DNA of 64,000 nucleotides from a virus, in the IMG/VR virus record IMGVR_UViG_3300027822_000001, positions 28,596 through 92,595 of that record. The stretch is one strand, 5' to 3'. The notes beneath the pieces are model-generated. The model made no database searches. It was not told the DNA's origin and saw only the letters and a list, made by a program, of their open reading frames with translations. The translations under genes were made by a program, and so were the position numbers. Positions 29,764 to 38,156 of the stretch are shown here, piece after piece. Numbering within the stretch: the stretch's first letter is position 1; the number at the start of each line of letters is the position of its first letter.

Positions 29764-30178
29764 CTTTTAATTTTAATATTTTCTTCTTAATATATTTAAG
29801 AGAATCTATTGAAGAATTTATTTTCTTAGCTTTTTTCTTATTTATTAACTTTAAAATCTTATAAATAATAGTATTCATATCTAATATTTGCATTTTTTGA
29901 GCAATTATAGTTGCTTTGAAAAAATCAATATATCCATTTAAGATTAAAATATGCTTTGTTAATTTAACTAAGTTCTCATTTGTTCTTTCTATTTCCTGAT
30001 TTAATTCTTCTGTTTTATCACAATATTTTCGATTCTTTAATATTATATCTTTTACTATATCACCGTTAAATCTACTATTTGTAACTCTTCTAATATCTCT
30101 TAAATAGCTTTCATACAATCTAATTTTAGCAATTGCATCACTCAGTTCATTTCTTAAATACTTTTTAGTTGCCATCAT
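29747..30178 (-). CDS. Hypothetical coiled-coil protein, 143 aa
   Basis: Not recognised. Basic, nearly all helical (LRNELSDAIAKIRLYESYL...), likely a coiled coil. It starts MMATKKYLR, overlapping the upstream gene by 14 bases. Confidence 0.55.
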   Translation of the reverse strand: MMATKKYLRNELSDAIAKIRLYESYLRDIRRVTNSRFNGDIVKDIILKNRKYCDKTEELNQEIERTNENLVKLTKHILILNGYIDFFKATIIAQKMQILDMNTIIYKILKLINKKKAKKINSSIDSLKYIKKKILKLKDENKI

Positions 30179-30428
30179 TGTTTTCTTTTAAATATATTGA
30201 TATTGCTGTTAACCATTGTCCTTCATTTCCAGTAATATGTGTTGCAATTAAATGGTACTTTCTTCCTGCTATTTCTTTCAATATCTTATGGATTTCTGAA
30301 TGAAATTCTGTAAAACCATAATCTTTCTCTAAGCTATTTATTAACCTTTCTGTATATTGCGTAAGACTTTCAATATCTTTGTCTCTTTCTCTAAAATAAT
30401 CAAATATTAGTTTTTTATTAATCTTCAT
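30165..30428 (-). CDS. Hypothetical protein, 87 aa
   Basis: Not recognised. Helical N-terminus, then a HLIATHITGNEGQWLTAISIYL segment. Overlaps both neighbours by 11-14 bases, so translation is coupled. Confidence 0.55.
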   Translation of the reverse strand: MKINKKLIFDYFRERDKDIESLTQYTERLINSLEKDYGFTEFHSEIHKILKEIAGRKYHLIATHITGNEGQWLTAISIYLKENNDGN

Positions 30429-30714
30429 TTTGTTGTTCTTCTAGAAATCTAGCATATAATTCAAGCATTTTTATGTGCTTTGTACTATCTTCTATAAATT
30501 CAAATAAGTTTCTAAGTTCCATAGTTACATAATTAGCAGGCTCTTCTGCAAATTCGTTTGGAATTTTTTGCATGAGAAGTAATACTGTAATTTGAAGTTT
30601 AGTATGTTCTATTGTTTGTAATTCACTTTCAATTTCGTCTTCCACTTCCCCTACTGTCTTATAAGTTTCTTTATTTAGAAATAAATCCATAGTGAAGTCT
30701 GTTCCCCATCCCAT
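30418..30714 (-). CDS. Hypothetical acidic protein, 98 aa
   Basis: Not recognised. Begins MGWGTDFTMDLFLNK, acidic and helical. The sequence around residues 20-40 (EDEIESELQTIEHTK) suggests a helical hairpin. Part of the small-gene cluster. Confidence 0.6.
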   Translation of the reverse strand: MGWGTDFTMDLFLNKETYKTVGEVEDEIESELQTIEHTKLQITVLLLMQKIPNEFAEEPANYVTMELRNLFEFIEDSTKHIKMLELYARFLEEQQNED

Positions 30715-30720
30715 AATATG

Positions 30721-31101
30721 TTATTTAATATTGTTATTAATTTTTATTCCAGCCATTTCCTGTAAAGCTTCTATTCTTTCATCGTTATTGCTAAACCAAT
30801 AAGCACTTATTTCTGATTTATAATCTTTAAGCTCTGGAAATAATAACGTGGCATTATTATAACATATATTTAAATTGTATATAGATGAAGCTATAGAAGT
30901 TAAAGCTACACATAAACCCTCTTTAAGTTCAAAAGGAACACTATAATGTTTATACTGTAAAGTAAAATTAGCCTCTAACTCTTCAATTAGAGTTCTCTCA
31001 AATGCTCTTAGTATTGCTTTATAAATTTGAACTCTTACTCTTTTCTTTAAAAGCTTAACAGTCTGCCCAGAATTTATTAAAATAGACTTAGTTGTATACA
31101 T
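30721..31101 (-). CDS. Hypothetical protein, member of a local paralogous family
   Basis: 126 residues, unknown function. The C-terminal AYWFSNNDERIEALQEM matches SFWFDSFEERIECLENI in the gene at 33186-33566, and the middle GLCV segment matches GMCA there. The two have the same length and appear to be diverged duplicates. Confidence 0.6.
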   Translation of the reverse strand: MYTTKSILINSGQTVKLLKKRVRVQIYKAILRAFERTLIEELEANFTLQYKHYSVPFELKEGLCVALTSIASSIYNLNICYNNATLLFPELKDYKSEISAYWFSNNDERIEALQEMAGIKINNNIK

Positions 31102-31541
31102 GTCTCTTTATTTTTATTGTTTTTATTATTATATATTTTTAATTTATCTTCTATTGATTTTTTAGCTTCTTTCTTATTAGCTAGATATTTTTCTAACTCT
31201 TTATTTAAATTATTAGCAATATAAAAGTCTTCTTTATAAAAGTTAGCTAAAAAAGTATCCCAGTAACCATAGCCACAATCTTTACACCCCCAAAATAAAG
31301 ATTTATCTAAAGGATGTCGTCTAGTATTACTTGAATCGCATATTGGACAAATTCCATTTCTATATTGATGAATTAGTTTCTCACAATCCATTCCAAGCAC
31401 CCATAACTTATCTTCTACAATAGTAGTTCCAGCATTTAATACCCAAAATAGTTGAAGGTCTTCTTTATCAGTTCTAGAAACAAAGTGCATACTATGAATA
31501 TTATTTTTAGGTTTTTTTAGCTTAAGAGCTTTCTGTACCAT
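31077..31541 (-). CDS. Zinc-ribbon protein, 154 aa
   Basis: A four-cysteine ribbon ICPICDSSNTR...WGCKDCGYGYWD lies at about residues 65-93. The N-terminal part is mixed, the C-terminal part a Lys/Asn-rich helix. Zinc ribbons of this kind occur in primase-like and transcription proteins, but no catalytic domain is visible. Overlaps the next gene by 25 bases. Confidence 0.65.
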   Translation of the reverse strand: MVQKALKLKKPKNNIHSMHFVSRTDKEDLQLFWVLNAGTTIVEDKLWVLGMDCEKLIHQYRNGICPICDSSNTRRHPLDKSLFWGCKDCGYGYWDTFLANFYKEDFYIANNLNKELEKYLANKKEAKKSIEDKLKIYNNKNNKNKETCIQLSLF

Positions 31542-31545
31542 TATA

Positions 31546-31815
31546 TTAGTTGTTAACTTTAGATGGATATTGTAAGAATTTAGTACTAAAAGCAGCTTTT
31601 ATTTTAGTTCTTCCTAATAGTTTATAAGCAAGTACTCTATGTCTACCGTCTTTTATTTTATATCCTCCTTTAGATAATCTAGAAACCTTTATAGCTGGAG
31701 CTTCTTTACCTTGTCTTAAATAATCAATTAAACTAAGAGTAGTTGGATTTATTGGATACCTATCCATTTTTATTAATGAAATATCTATGTCAGCTTCTTG
31801 TCTTTTAGTACTCAT
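31546..31815 (-). CDS. ParB/sulfiredoxin-like domain protein
   Basis: 89 residues. It shows the ParB N-terminal pattern: KGGYKIKDGRHRVLAYKLLG (GRHR box) after an IKVSRL strand, with an N-terminal proline-containing lead. Such domains bind nucleotides (CTP in ParB) or cut DNA. It has no helix-turn-helix part, so partitioning is unlikely; small phage versions have varied, mostly unknown roles. Confidence 0.75.
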   Translation of the reverse strand: MSTKRQEADIDISLIKMDRYPINPTTLSLIDYLRQGKEAPAIKVSRLSKGGYKIKDGRHRVLAYKLLGRTKIKAAFSTKFLQYPSKVNN

Positions 31816-31826
31816 AACTTTATTAT

Positions 31827-32045
31827 TTAAATTAATTCTCTTCTTTTAATTTTAATGCCTTTAAAACTTAAGCCTTTATGCATTTCTTTAAGCATCCTAA
31901 GAGAAGCTCTAGTAGTCATCAAAACTGGTATTTCACCTCCAGCCCATGTATAACTAGTTTCATCCAGTTTAACAATATGAGCATACTTACCAAGAGTTTC
32001 TCTTCTGATATCTGTAAATTCTAAGACTTTAAAGATTTCTTTCAT
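31827..32045 (-). CDS. Small hypothetical protein, 72 aa
   Basis: Not recognised. Basic C-terminus (FKGIKIKRREL). Spaced 4 bases from the downstream end of its upstream neighbour. Confidence 0.55.
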   Translation of the reverse strand: MKEIFKVLEFTDIRRETLGKYAHIVKLDETSYTWAGGEIPVLMTTRASLRMLKEMHKGLSFKGIKIKRRELI

Positions 32046-32049
32046 ACTT

Positions 32050-32460
32050 TTAAATCAAGACTAAAGTTAATGCTTCTTGTAATCCTTTCTCTAAAGCTTT
32101 TTCATATGTTTTATAATATGAGGGAGCTTCATCTTTTGGATTTCTGCTTTCTTCTTCTTTAGTATATAATATCCAACAGGCAAAACTTATCTTAGTTTTT
32201 TCTATATTCCCCCAAAGTGCCTCTATTTCAATAATTAAATTATGTTTCTTTCTTAGCCACTTTTGTAACAACGCTTGAGTTGGAGCAGAATACTTAGAAG
32301 GGCAACGATTAAAATAGTCATCAATTTCTCCTGCATCTAAATCTTCAGCATTGTCATGTAGAGTCTTACTCGGTAATGTATAATAGAATCTACATTCTTC
32401 ATCAAATTCCTTCCTTTTAGCTAATTCAGCTGTTTTATATGATATAATTTGCTCTTTCAT
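32050..32460 (-). CDS. Phage accessory protein, paralog of the gene at 43.1 kb
   Basis: 136 residues. Shares MKEQ[IL]I.[YF]KTA.LAK at the start, PTQ.LLQKWLR.KHN in the middle and YEKALEKGL.EAL at the end with 43120-43527. This small family is common in Bacteroidota phages to my knowledge; function unknown. Two copies 11 kb apart indicate duplication within the genome or two acquisitions. Confidence 0.7.
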   Translation of the reverse strand: MKEQIISYKTAELAKRKEFDEECRFYYTLPSKTLHDNAEDLDAGEIDDYFNRCPSKYSAPTQALLQKWLRKKHNLIIEIEALWGNIEKTKISFACWILYTKEEESRNPKDEAPSYYKTYEKALEKGLQEALTLVLI

Positions 32461-32469
32461 TTTATTGAC

Positions 32470-32754
32470 TTATATGTTAATATTAAATTCTCCTTGTGTT
32501 AAAGAATAGTTATCTGAATTCGGCATAATAGTACCACTTTCACAAGTAATCCAGAGATAGTTAGGATAGCTAGGAGGACTATATGGTTCTATAGTAATAG
32601 GATTTATCCAATTTGTAATATATCCTACTTTAAGTGTAAATTCTTTCCATTTTGCACTAGGTAAAAGCGCTTCTAATTGTAATATGAGTGTATTAATATT
32701 TATCTATTCTTCAAGTTCAATTGTTTTATTTACTGTATCTATTTTTATTTTCAT
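32470..32754 (-). pseudogene. Small gene with an in-frame TAG (nonsense or readthrough)
   Basis: An ATG at 32754 opens 16 codons (MKIKIDTVNKTIELEE), then TAG at 32704-32706, and the same frame continues for 77 sense codons to TAA at 32470. The second part is protein-like (LEALLPSAKWKEFTLKVGYI). No good start follows the TAG until a Met far down. It is therefore either a gene broken by one base change (a Glu or Gln codon to TAG) or read through. It lies between intact minus-strand genes with normal spacing. Confidence 0.6.
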
Positions 32755-32774
32755 AACTTATTTAGATTATGTTA

Positions 32775-33176
32775 TCATTTATTTATAAGTTTAATTCTTG
32801 TTGATATTGTAGACATGCTATTAGCTTTATTAGCTATATTATATTTTATAATATACTCTTCATTATCTTTTAAAATCTTTTTTAATATTTTACATCTTAA
32901 AAGTTCTCCATAAGTAAAAGATTTTGCGTCATCTCCTGCTAAAATATAAGCTTCTTTGTATGCTCTTTTTCTCTCGTAATAAGACAGAACTCCAAAAATT
33001 TGAGCAATATGATTAAAACAAAAACAAAAACCCATAGAATAAAGTATCTTTTGCTCTATTTCTATATCATTAATAGTAGTCTTTATAATATAATTCTTTT
33101 GTTCTTTTCTAGCCTTATCCATTAAGTAGTATATTATAAACCTATACTTCTTTGGAACTATTTTAAATTTTTTCAT
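32775..33176 (-). CDS. Hypothetical basic protein, 133 aa
   Basis: Not recognised. Lys/Tyr-rich, helical, with a GFCFCF core near residue 52. Its arrangement is loosely like the 126-residue family members at 30.7 and 33.2 kb (helical start, Gly-x-Cys core), so it may be a distant third member. Confidence 0.5.
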   Translation of the reverse strand: MKKFKIVPKKYRFIIYYLMDKARKEQKNYIIKTTINDIEIEQKILYSMGFCFCFNHIAQIFGVLSYYERKRAYKEAYILAGDDAKSFTYGELLRCKILKKILKDNEEYIIKYNIANKANSMSTISTRIKLINK

Positions 33177-33185
33177 TTTAGTTGT

Positions 33186-33566
33186 TTACTTAATTCTTTT
33201 TTTACTTCTTTTTTCTTCTTCTAATATATTCTCTAAACATTCAATTCTTTCTTCAAAAGAGTCAAACCAAAAAGATTCATTATGTTTGCTCCTATCTCCT
33301 ACATATTGTGCTACTTCTATTAACATTTGTTTATTTGCTTTTTTTAGATGTAAAGCGTCCATAATTTCATCAGCATTTGCACACATACCAACAAAAGAAT
33401 CAAAATATAAATCTACTTCAATAACTGTGCGATTTTTAAATGTTATCAGTATAGTTTCTATAATAGTTTTTTGAAGCTTATAAGACTCTAACATTTTTTT
33501 ATATGCATACATTCTTAATTCTTTGGGAGCAACTACATAATTTTTTCTAATTTTAAACTCTTTCAT
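33186..33566 (-). CDS. Hypothetical protein, member of a local paralogous family
   Basis: 126 residues; matches the gene at 30721-31101 in the C-terminal FWF...ERIE.LE block and the central GMCA segment. Very basic last residues (EEEKRSKKRIK). Function unknown. Confidence 0.6.
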   Translation of the reverse strand: MKEFKIRKNYVVAPKELRMYAYKKMLESYKLQKTIIETILITFKNRTVIEVDLYFDSFVGMCANADEIMDALHLKKANKQMLIEVAQYVGDRSKHNESFWFDSFEERIECLENILEEEKRSKKRIK

Positions 33567-33570
33567 ATCG

Positions 33571-33831
33571 TTATTTTTTACTTGAATTTATAAGTTCATC
33601 TAAAGTTGGACAATAACATTCGTCTTTTCTTCCCTCTATATATAATTTAACATTGGCAAGAGTTCCTAATAGTGTATGACAAACATGCTCTTTATTTACT
33701 AGTTCCTTTATTGCTTTATTTAAAGTCTTTAATTCTTCTGATAGTGTTTTTTCCATCAATTTATAGTATAAGAAACTTCTATAGCTAAATATGTATAGAA
33801 TATAATTTTTTATTTCTTTTATGTATTTCAT
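33571..33831 (-). CDS. Small hypothetical protein, 86 aa
   Basis: Not recognised. A hydrophobic/aromatic N-terminus (IKNYILYIFSYRSFLYYKL) could touch the membrane; the C-terminus has three Cys (VCHTLL, ECYCPTL). Coupled to the upstream gene by a 4-base overlap. Confidence 0.5.
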   Translation of the reverse strand: MKYIKEIKNYILYIFSYRSFLYYKLMEKTLSEELKTLNKAIKELVNKEHVCHTLLGTLANVKLYIEGRKDECYCPTLDELINSSKK

Positions 33832-34334
33832 ATCTTGTATTTATCGGTTAATTTATTTCTCTGTGGTAATTTAAACATTCTAACTAATGACATAAGAACT
33901 TCTTCTCTATTATCATCGCTTTTAGTTCTTACCCCATTAATACTTACGTTCCTAATATAGTTGTTAAACATAAATTCCCAGCTTTTAAGTAAATCTTCAG
34001 CTGTAAAATCTTTATCGTTTAACACTTTCCTTACTTTTATTATGCCATATCGTTCCGTCTCCGGAAATTCATGTTTATTTATAGCATCATCATCTATCTC
34101 TGGAAATCCATACTTTTCAGAAACATATCTTACGGCATCAGCTGAGCTGGAAGCAGTAAAATTCTTAATTATTCCTCTAACTTCTCCCCCATCTTCATCA
34201 TAAGGAACTACAAAATGTACTTCATACTCTTGTCTTTTCAAAAAATCTGTATCTATTTGACCCAATGCTTTAAAAACTAACTCTTCAGTACTTATTTCAG
34301 GAGTCTTATTGGTTTTCTTATTTTCTTTAGGCAT
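33828..34334 (-). CDS. Hypothetical protein, 168 aa
   Basis: Not recognised. It begins MPKENKKTNKTPE, followed by an acidic region and a strand EVHFVVPYDEDGGEVRGII. Overlaps the uracil-DNA glycosylase gene by 43 bases, which is longer than usual here. Confidence 0.6.
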   Translation of the reverse strand: MPKENKKTNKTPEISTEELVFKALGQIDTDFLKRQEYEVHFVVPYDEDGGEVRGIIKNFTASSSADAVRYVSEKYGFPEIDDDAINKHEFPETERYGIIKVRKVLNDKDFTAEDLLKSWEFMFNNYIRNVSINGVRTKSDDNREEVLMSLVRMFKLPQRNKLTDKYKI

Positions 34335-34951
34335 TGTAATAATATATCAGAGTTATATAAGTTTTTATTCTTATTATATTTACTTGCAGCTGGATGTATA
34401 TCTTTAAATACATTATGATTCTTTTTATCCACTGCATATTCAAGTCGTTTAGCAACACTACCTAATAGTAAAAAGCAGACATTGCTATTGTATTTCTGTA
34501 TTATCTTCATTATATTAGCTGTAAAAGTGTACCAATAAGGGTGGTCAAAAGCTAAAGATTTTCCATATCTTACAGTCCATATTGTGTTTATTAGAAGAAC
34601 TCCTCTACCTAATAAATAATATAAATTGTTATTCTCCTCTCCTTCTTGCCCTAATTCTTTAGAAGTATTAATAAATAACTTATTTAATACTTGTAGAGAA
34701 TATGGAGTTTTCAAAGTGTTCTTAGAAGAGAAAGCTAATCCATCATAATGATATTTAAATTCTCCAAACTCAATAAGTCCAGTAGCATAAGGGTCTTGTC
34801 CTATTATTACTAGATTTATGTCTCTTAAGTCTATCTTTTTAAGAATTTCAAAAGGTAGCTTGTTTGGAATAACATCATTGTACTTATAGACCTCTTTTAA
34901 CAGTTTCTGCATATAAGGAAGTTCTATTTGCTTTTTTATTAAATCTAACAT
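34292..34951 (-). CDS. ung: Uracil-DNA glycosylase, family 1
   Basis: 219 residues. It removes uracil from DNA. Visible: the water-activating loop GQDPYA (Asp53; usual GQDPYH), GLAFS, LLINTIWTV (usual LLNTVLTV) and FKDIHPAAS (usual HPSPLS). Deviations in the loops are notable but the core Asp and His remain. With dUTPase it guards against uracil; in phages it can also mark or repair early DNA. A strong terminator lies just upstream, so it may have its own promoter between that hairpin and the gene or rely on read-through. Confidence 0.85.
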   Translation of the reverse strand: MLDLIKKQIELPYMQKLLKEVYKYNDVIPNKLPFEILKKIDLRDINLVIIGQDPYATGLIEFGEFKYHYDGLAFSSKNTLKTPYSLQVLNKLFINTSKELGQEGEENNNLYYLLGRGVLLINTIWTVRYGKSLAFDHPYWYTFTANIMKIIQKYNSNVCFLLLGSVAKRLEYAVDKKNHNVFKDIHPAASKYNKNKNLYNSDILLQCLKKIRKPIRLLK

Positions 34952-34954
34952 AAC

Positions 34955-34996
34955 AAAAAAAAGCTACAACAGATATATGAAATACCTGCTGTAGCT
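34955..34996 (-). terminator. Intrinsic terminator within the minus operon
   Basis: On the minus strand AGCTACAGCAG and CTGTTGTAGCT form an 11-base stem (one G-U) with a 13-base loop, followed directly by seven T. It lies after the 198-residue gene and just before ung, splitting the long minus operon. Confidence 0.85.
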
Positions 34997-35007
34997 AATT
35001 AGTAAAT

Positions 35008-35604
35008 TTAATAGCGATTACAAGCAAGTCTTAAACTAATAGATAGTTTGGTTTCTTCATCAGACAACATCATACTCAAATGATTTTCATCAAAATAACC
35101 TGTATCTTTTATTTCATTCACTATACTTAGTGCTCTTAATGAAATATCTGTTTTAAACTTGTTCTGCATCTCTTTAAATCCATCTTTAGTAGTAAGAACT
35201 ATAAAAGCAGACATAAAATCTGTTTTTTGCCTAATATTATTGTCTCTTATTACATTTATCTTTCTAAATCCCAAAATTCGGAAGTTATTAAAGTTTCCAT
35301 TAGCAATTTCAATGAATCCAATAGCTTCGTCTATTCGTTGAATAAGATGTTTTCTCGTTTTATTAGCTTGTACCCAAGCCAAAGAACGTTCTAATTCTTC
35401 ATCTTTGAACTTAATTCTTAATTTTCTGATGTTTTTCTTCACTACTTCAATGAAGTATTTATCTTCTGTAAAGTAAGGTTGAATTATTTTAATATCTTCT
35501 TCTAGTCCAGGAACTTCTCCACCTTCATTTTTTCGTACTACGTTTAAAGCTTTTTCTAAAAACTCTACTTTGTTGTCAACATCTTTTAAAATTTCACTTA
35601 ACAT
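35008..35604 (-). CDS. Hypothetical protein, 198 aa
   Basis: Not recognised. Helical, charged, with a Lys/Arg-rich centre (KKNIRKLRIKFKDEELERSL). Uses slightly less biased codons than its neighbours. It is the last gene before a strong terminator. Confidence 0.65.
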   Translation of the reverse strand: MLSEILKDVDNKVEFLEKALNVVRKNEGGEVPGLEEDIKIIQPYFTEDKYFIEVVKKNIRKLRIKFKDEELERSLAWVQANKTRKHLIQRIDEAIGFIEIANGNFNNFRILGFRKINVIRDNNIRQKTDFMSAFIVLTTKDGFKEMQNKFKTDISLRALSIVNEIKDTGYFDENHLSMMLSDEETKLSISLRLACNRY

Positions 35605-35610
35605 CTTATT

Positions 35611-36258
35611 TTAATTTACCGTTAATAATGATTCTCTAAACATTCTTAATATGCCTAGATTTTCGTCACTCAGAGGAAAAGTAGTTCCATAATAAAACTC
35701 CATATCTCTTTGCACATTATACTTTATCTTATAAACTTCATCAACGTAGGATTTACTAGGTTTATCCTCAATGTCCTGAATCCTTCTTGATTGCCTCTCC
35801 TTTTTCTTTTGTTTCTGTACCAACTCTACTGGAACTTTAACTGATGCATCTAAAATTGAAATAGAAGTATTTATTTGTTTTGGCTTAGTATTGCCACTTT
35901 TTAATTCTTCTATAAGATTAGTTAAATCAGTACTTAAGTTATCTTTTCGTAAAAAGAAACCAGTATAATCAAATACTACAAATATAAGGCTATCTAATTC
36001 TTTACTTACCTTAAAGATAAACTTACCCGTTAAATCTAATAATGTTTTTTTACTAGTTTCTTCGTAGGTAGCTTTTAAGGCTCTATTTCTTTTACGTTTA
36101 TATTTTTCAAAAGTATACTGAAGAATAGACCTTTCCTTGTTTTCAAGTTTAATAGCCTGCTCTCTCAGCCAGTACAATATACCTATATTTAATATCATTT
36201 CTGCTTCTTTTACTGAAGCTGTTTTGTACTTTTTATTTATTGAATTATATATTATCAT
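35611..36258 (-). CDS. Hypothetical protein, 215 aa
   Basis: Not recognised. Basic helical first half (FEKYKRKRNRALKATYEETSKK), then a strand-rich segment and a KKKERQSRR cluster. Could bind nucleic acid. Overlaps the glucosaminidase gene by 14 bases. Confidence 0.6.
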   Translation of the reverse strand: MIIYNSINKKYKTASVKEAEMILNIGILYWLREQAIKLENKERSILQYTFEKYKRKRNRALKATYEETSKKTLLDLTGKFIFKVSKELDSLIFVVFDYTGFFLRKDNLSTDLTNLIEELKSGNTKPKQINTSISILDASVKVPVELVQKQKKKERQSRRIQDIEDKPSKSYVDEVYKIKYNVQRDMEFYYGTTFPLSDENLGILRMFRESLLTVN

Positions 36259-36883
36259 CTTTAAAATTTTTATATTTGTTTAACCTTTTATTTGTTCTAA
36301 TTAATGAATACATATATGTTATTGGTGCTGTAAAGTATCCTTTTCTCTTCATAGTATGAAATACTTCTTTTGAAGTCTTAGCTTCTTTTAAGTGATATCT
36401 TCTAACTAATAAAGATAATAAATCATTTATACTCTCATCAAAAGAGTCATACTTTTTAAATGAACTTACAATTACCATTCTTTCTCCATTAACATATTCA
36501 GCTGTTTTGGTTACATGCCCTTTTCCTTTTATACCAAAAGCATTATTACTTTTAATAAATAAGGAAGATTTAAAAGGCATAGTTCCTTTTCGTGTACTTG
36601 AAGAGCTTTCAAACATTGCAATAGTTTCAACAACTTTAGCTACCTCTCTTTTAGTTAAAATGCTACCATTTATTATGGAATCATTTATACTAAAATAAAT
36701 AGCAGGAAAAGCTATTTTATCAATTTCTTCTAAATCTCTAAAATAAAGCTTTTCCGTCTTTAATCTTGCAACATCAGCATCTAAATCATATGGTCTTTCT
36801 ATAGGCATTTTAAATTCTATTGTTGCTTCTTGTGCTCTAACAGAACTAAGCAGCAGAAATAGAATGATTAGTAAAATCCTCAT
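36245..36883 (-). CDS. Glucosaminidase-type peptidoglycan hydrolase with signal peptide
   Basis: 212 residues. A signal peptide is clear (MRILLIILFLLLSSVRA, cleavage likely after Ala17). The catalytic domain has FESSSSTRKG (Glu92), LFIKSNNAFGIKGKGH and YDSFDESINDLL, the layout of FlgJ/glucosaminidase lysins that cut the glycan backbone. Export through Sec makes it a holin-independent lysin or an entry/exit remodeller. Complements the M15 peptidase at 27 kb, which cuts peptides. Confidence 0.85.
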   Translation of the reverse strand: MRILLIILFLLLSSVRAQEATIEFKMPIERPYDLDADVARLKTEKLYFRDLEEIDKIAFPAIYFSINDSIINGSILTKREVAKVVETIAMFESSSSTRKGTMPFKSSLFIKSNNAFGIKGKGHVTKTAEYVNGERMVIVSSFKKYDSFDESINDLLSLLVRRYHLKEAKTSKEVFHTMKRKGYFTAPITYMYSLIRTNKRLNKYKNFKDDNI

Positions 36884-37112
36884 GCAGTTTTTTGAAGTTC
36901 TTAATGTTCTCTCTAGTTGGAGCTAGTCTTATTATATTATACTTATTGTGATTAACTAAATAATCTAACTTTCCCAACGTAGAATTACCAATAGACTGTT
37001 GACCCATATTTCTAAAATTAAGAATGTAAATCAATTTACCTTTGGTAACTTTAATGTTTTTTTTCTTTCTTAAACTTTTCAATACTTTGATGACACTATA
37101 TTCTTTTTTCAT
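36846..37112 (-). CDS. Small basic hypothetical protein, 88 aa
   Basis: Not recognised. Starts MKKEYSVIKVLKSLRKKKN; very basic N-terminus, then strands. A 38-base overlap with the lysin gene downstream. Confidence 0.55.
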   Translation of the reverse strand: MKKEYSVIKVLKSLRKKKNIKVTKGKLIYILNFRNMGQQSIGNSTLGKLDYLVNHNKYNIIRLAPTRENIKNFKKLHEDFTNHSISAA

Positions 37113-37324
37113 AACTCTTTTATTTTATTGATTAAAACTTGTTTTTGATGTACTAATACTACTTCGCGTAAATGTCCTTTAGATTGCTCTAAATACAAGC
37201 CAACAAGTTTATGTAATGCTGGCTTATGAATAGTTCTATTATTCTCATTAAATACTGCACGAAATACATACATATATTTCATAAGAAGTATTAAATACAT
37301 TGAATCATTCTTCTTCATAATCAT
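37109..37324 (-). CDS. Small hypothetical protein, 71 aa
   Basis: Not recognised; helical. Coupled by overlap to both neighbours (4 bases and 20 bases). Confidence 0.5.
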   Translation of the reverse strand: MIMKKNDSMYLILLMKYMYVFRAVFNENNRTIHKPALHKLVGLYLEQSKGHLREVVLVHQKQVLINKIKEL

Positions 37325-37502
37325 CTAATCTTTTTAATACCTCATTTTTATGAATAGAAGAATAATAAGGACACACATATTTATGTTTTGGTGTAGGTAA
37401 TTCTTTTCTAATTGCTTCTTTATCAGATGCTAAAAATGTCATACAACTTGAACAAAAGGGGCATTCCTTATTTGTACATATTATTACTTTTAAATCTTCC
37501 AT
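37305..37502 (-). CDS. Small Cys-rich protein, probable zinc binder
   Basis: 65 residues. CTNKECPFCSSC near the start and a later CPY give five cysteines, a likely metal site. Function unknown. Confidence 0.55.
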   Translation of the reverse strand: MEDLKVIICTNKECPFCSSCMTFLASDKEAIRKELPTPKHKYVCPYYSSIHKNEVLKRLDDYEEE

Positions 37503-37505
37503 AGC

Positions 37506-37721
37506 TTATTTTTTAAGAGCTCCATTAACTTTAATATTATGATGTTTTATTAATCTTGTATCTCCATCATTATAAGTAATAACCTGTAATAACTTTTTCT
37601 TTACTCTCTTTCCAACTTTTCTATTATTTGTTTTTCTGTTTTTTGGAAAAAGACTTCTAGCTTTCCTTACTGATAGCCCATAAAATCTTGCAATCTCTTG
37701 ATACTTTCCTAATTTTTTCAT
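37506..37721 (-). CDS. Small helix-turn-helix-like protein
   Basis: 71 residues. LGKYQEIARFYGLSVRKARSLF reads as a helix-turn-helix with a following basic arm (KRVKKKLL). A DNA-binding regulator is possible. Confidence 0.5.
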   Translation of the reverse strand: MKKLGKYQEIARFYGLSVRKARSLFPKNRKTNNRKVGKRVKKKLLQVITYNDGDTRLIKHHNIKVNGALKK

Positions 37722-37725
37722 TCTC

Positions 37726-38142
37726 TTATTTTTTAAAGGTTAAACTTTTAATTGTTCTGTCAATAGCTCTCAAAGAGTATGCCCATCTCGTTTTACTTTT
37801 ATAACTAAAAGCATCTCCTGTAGGATGCACTCCTGTTTGTATGAGATTCAATACTTCTTTATAGAATGTTATAGCTGTCTTTTTTGCTAATTCAGCATCT
37901 AAATCTTCTTGCTGATTTAAAGCACTTGCAACAACATCATGAGTTCTTCTTGCTAAACAACCAAAATCTTGACTAGCTTCTGTTGCTGTTACATTAAAAG
38001 GACAACGATAACAGTTTTGTGTTGTTACTACTTTTGTTAATTTACATAAAGGATTAGCACTTTTATTAACAAAGTGTCCTTTAGTTTCATAATAACCAAT
38101 AGTTTTAACTATGGCATCTGATAATTCTTTTATATTTTCCAT
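37726..38142 (-). CDS. Hypothetical Cys-containing protein, 138 aa
   Basis: Not recognised. A group NCYRCPFNVT...FGCLARRTHD and an earlier PLCKL give four Cys that could bind metal or an Fe-S cluster. Helical elsewhere. Confidence 0.6.
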   Translation of the reverse strand: MENIKELSDAIVKTIGYYETKGHFVNKSANPLCKLTKVVTTQNCYRCPFNVTATEASQDFGCLARRTHDVVASALNQQEDLDAELAKKTAITFYKEVLNLIQTGVHPTGDAFSYKSKTRWAYSLRAIDRTIKSLTFKK

Positions 38143-38156
38143 ATTATTTAATTTAA

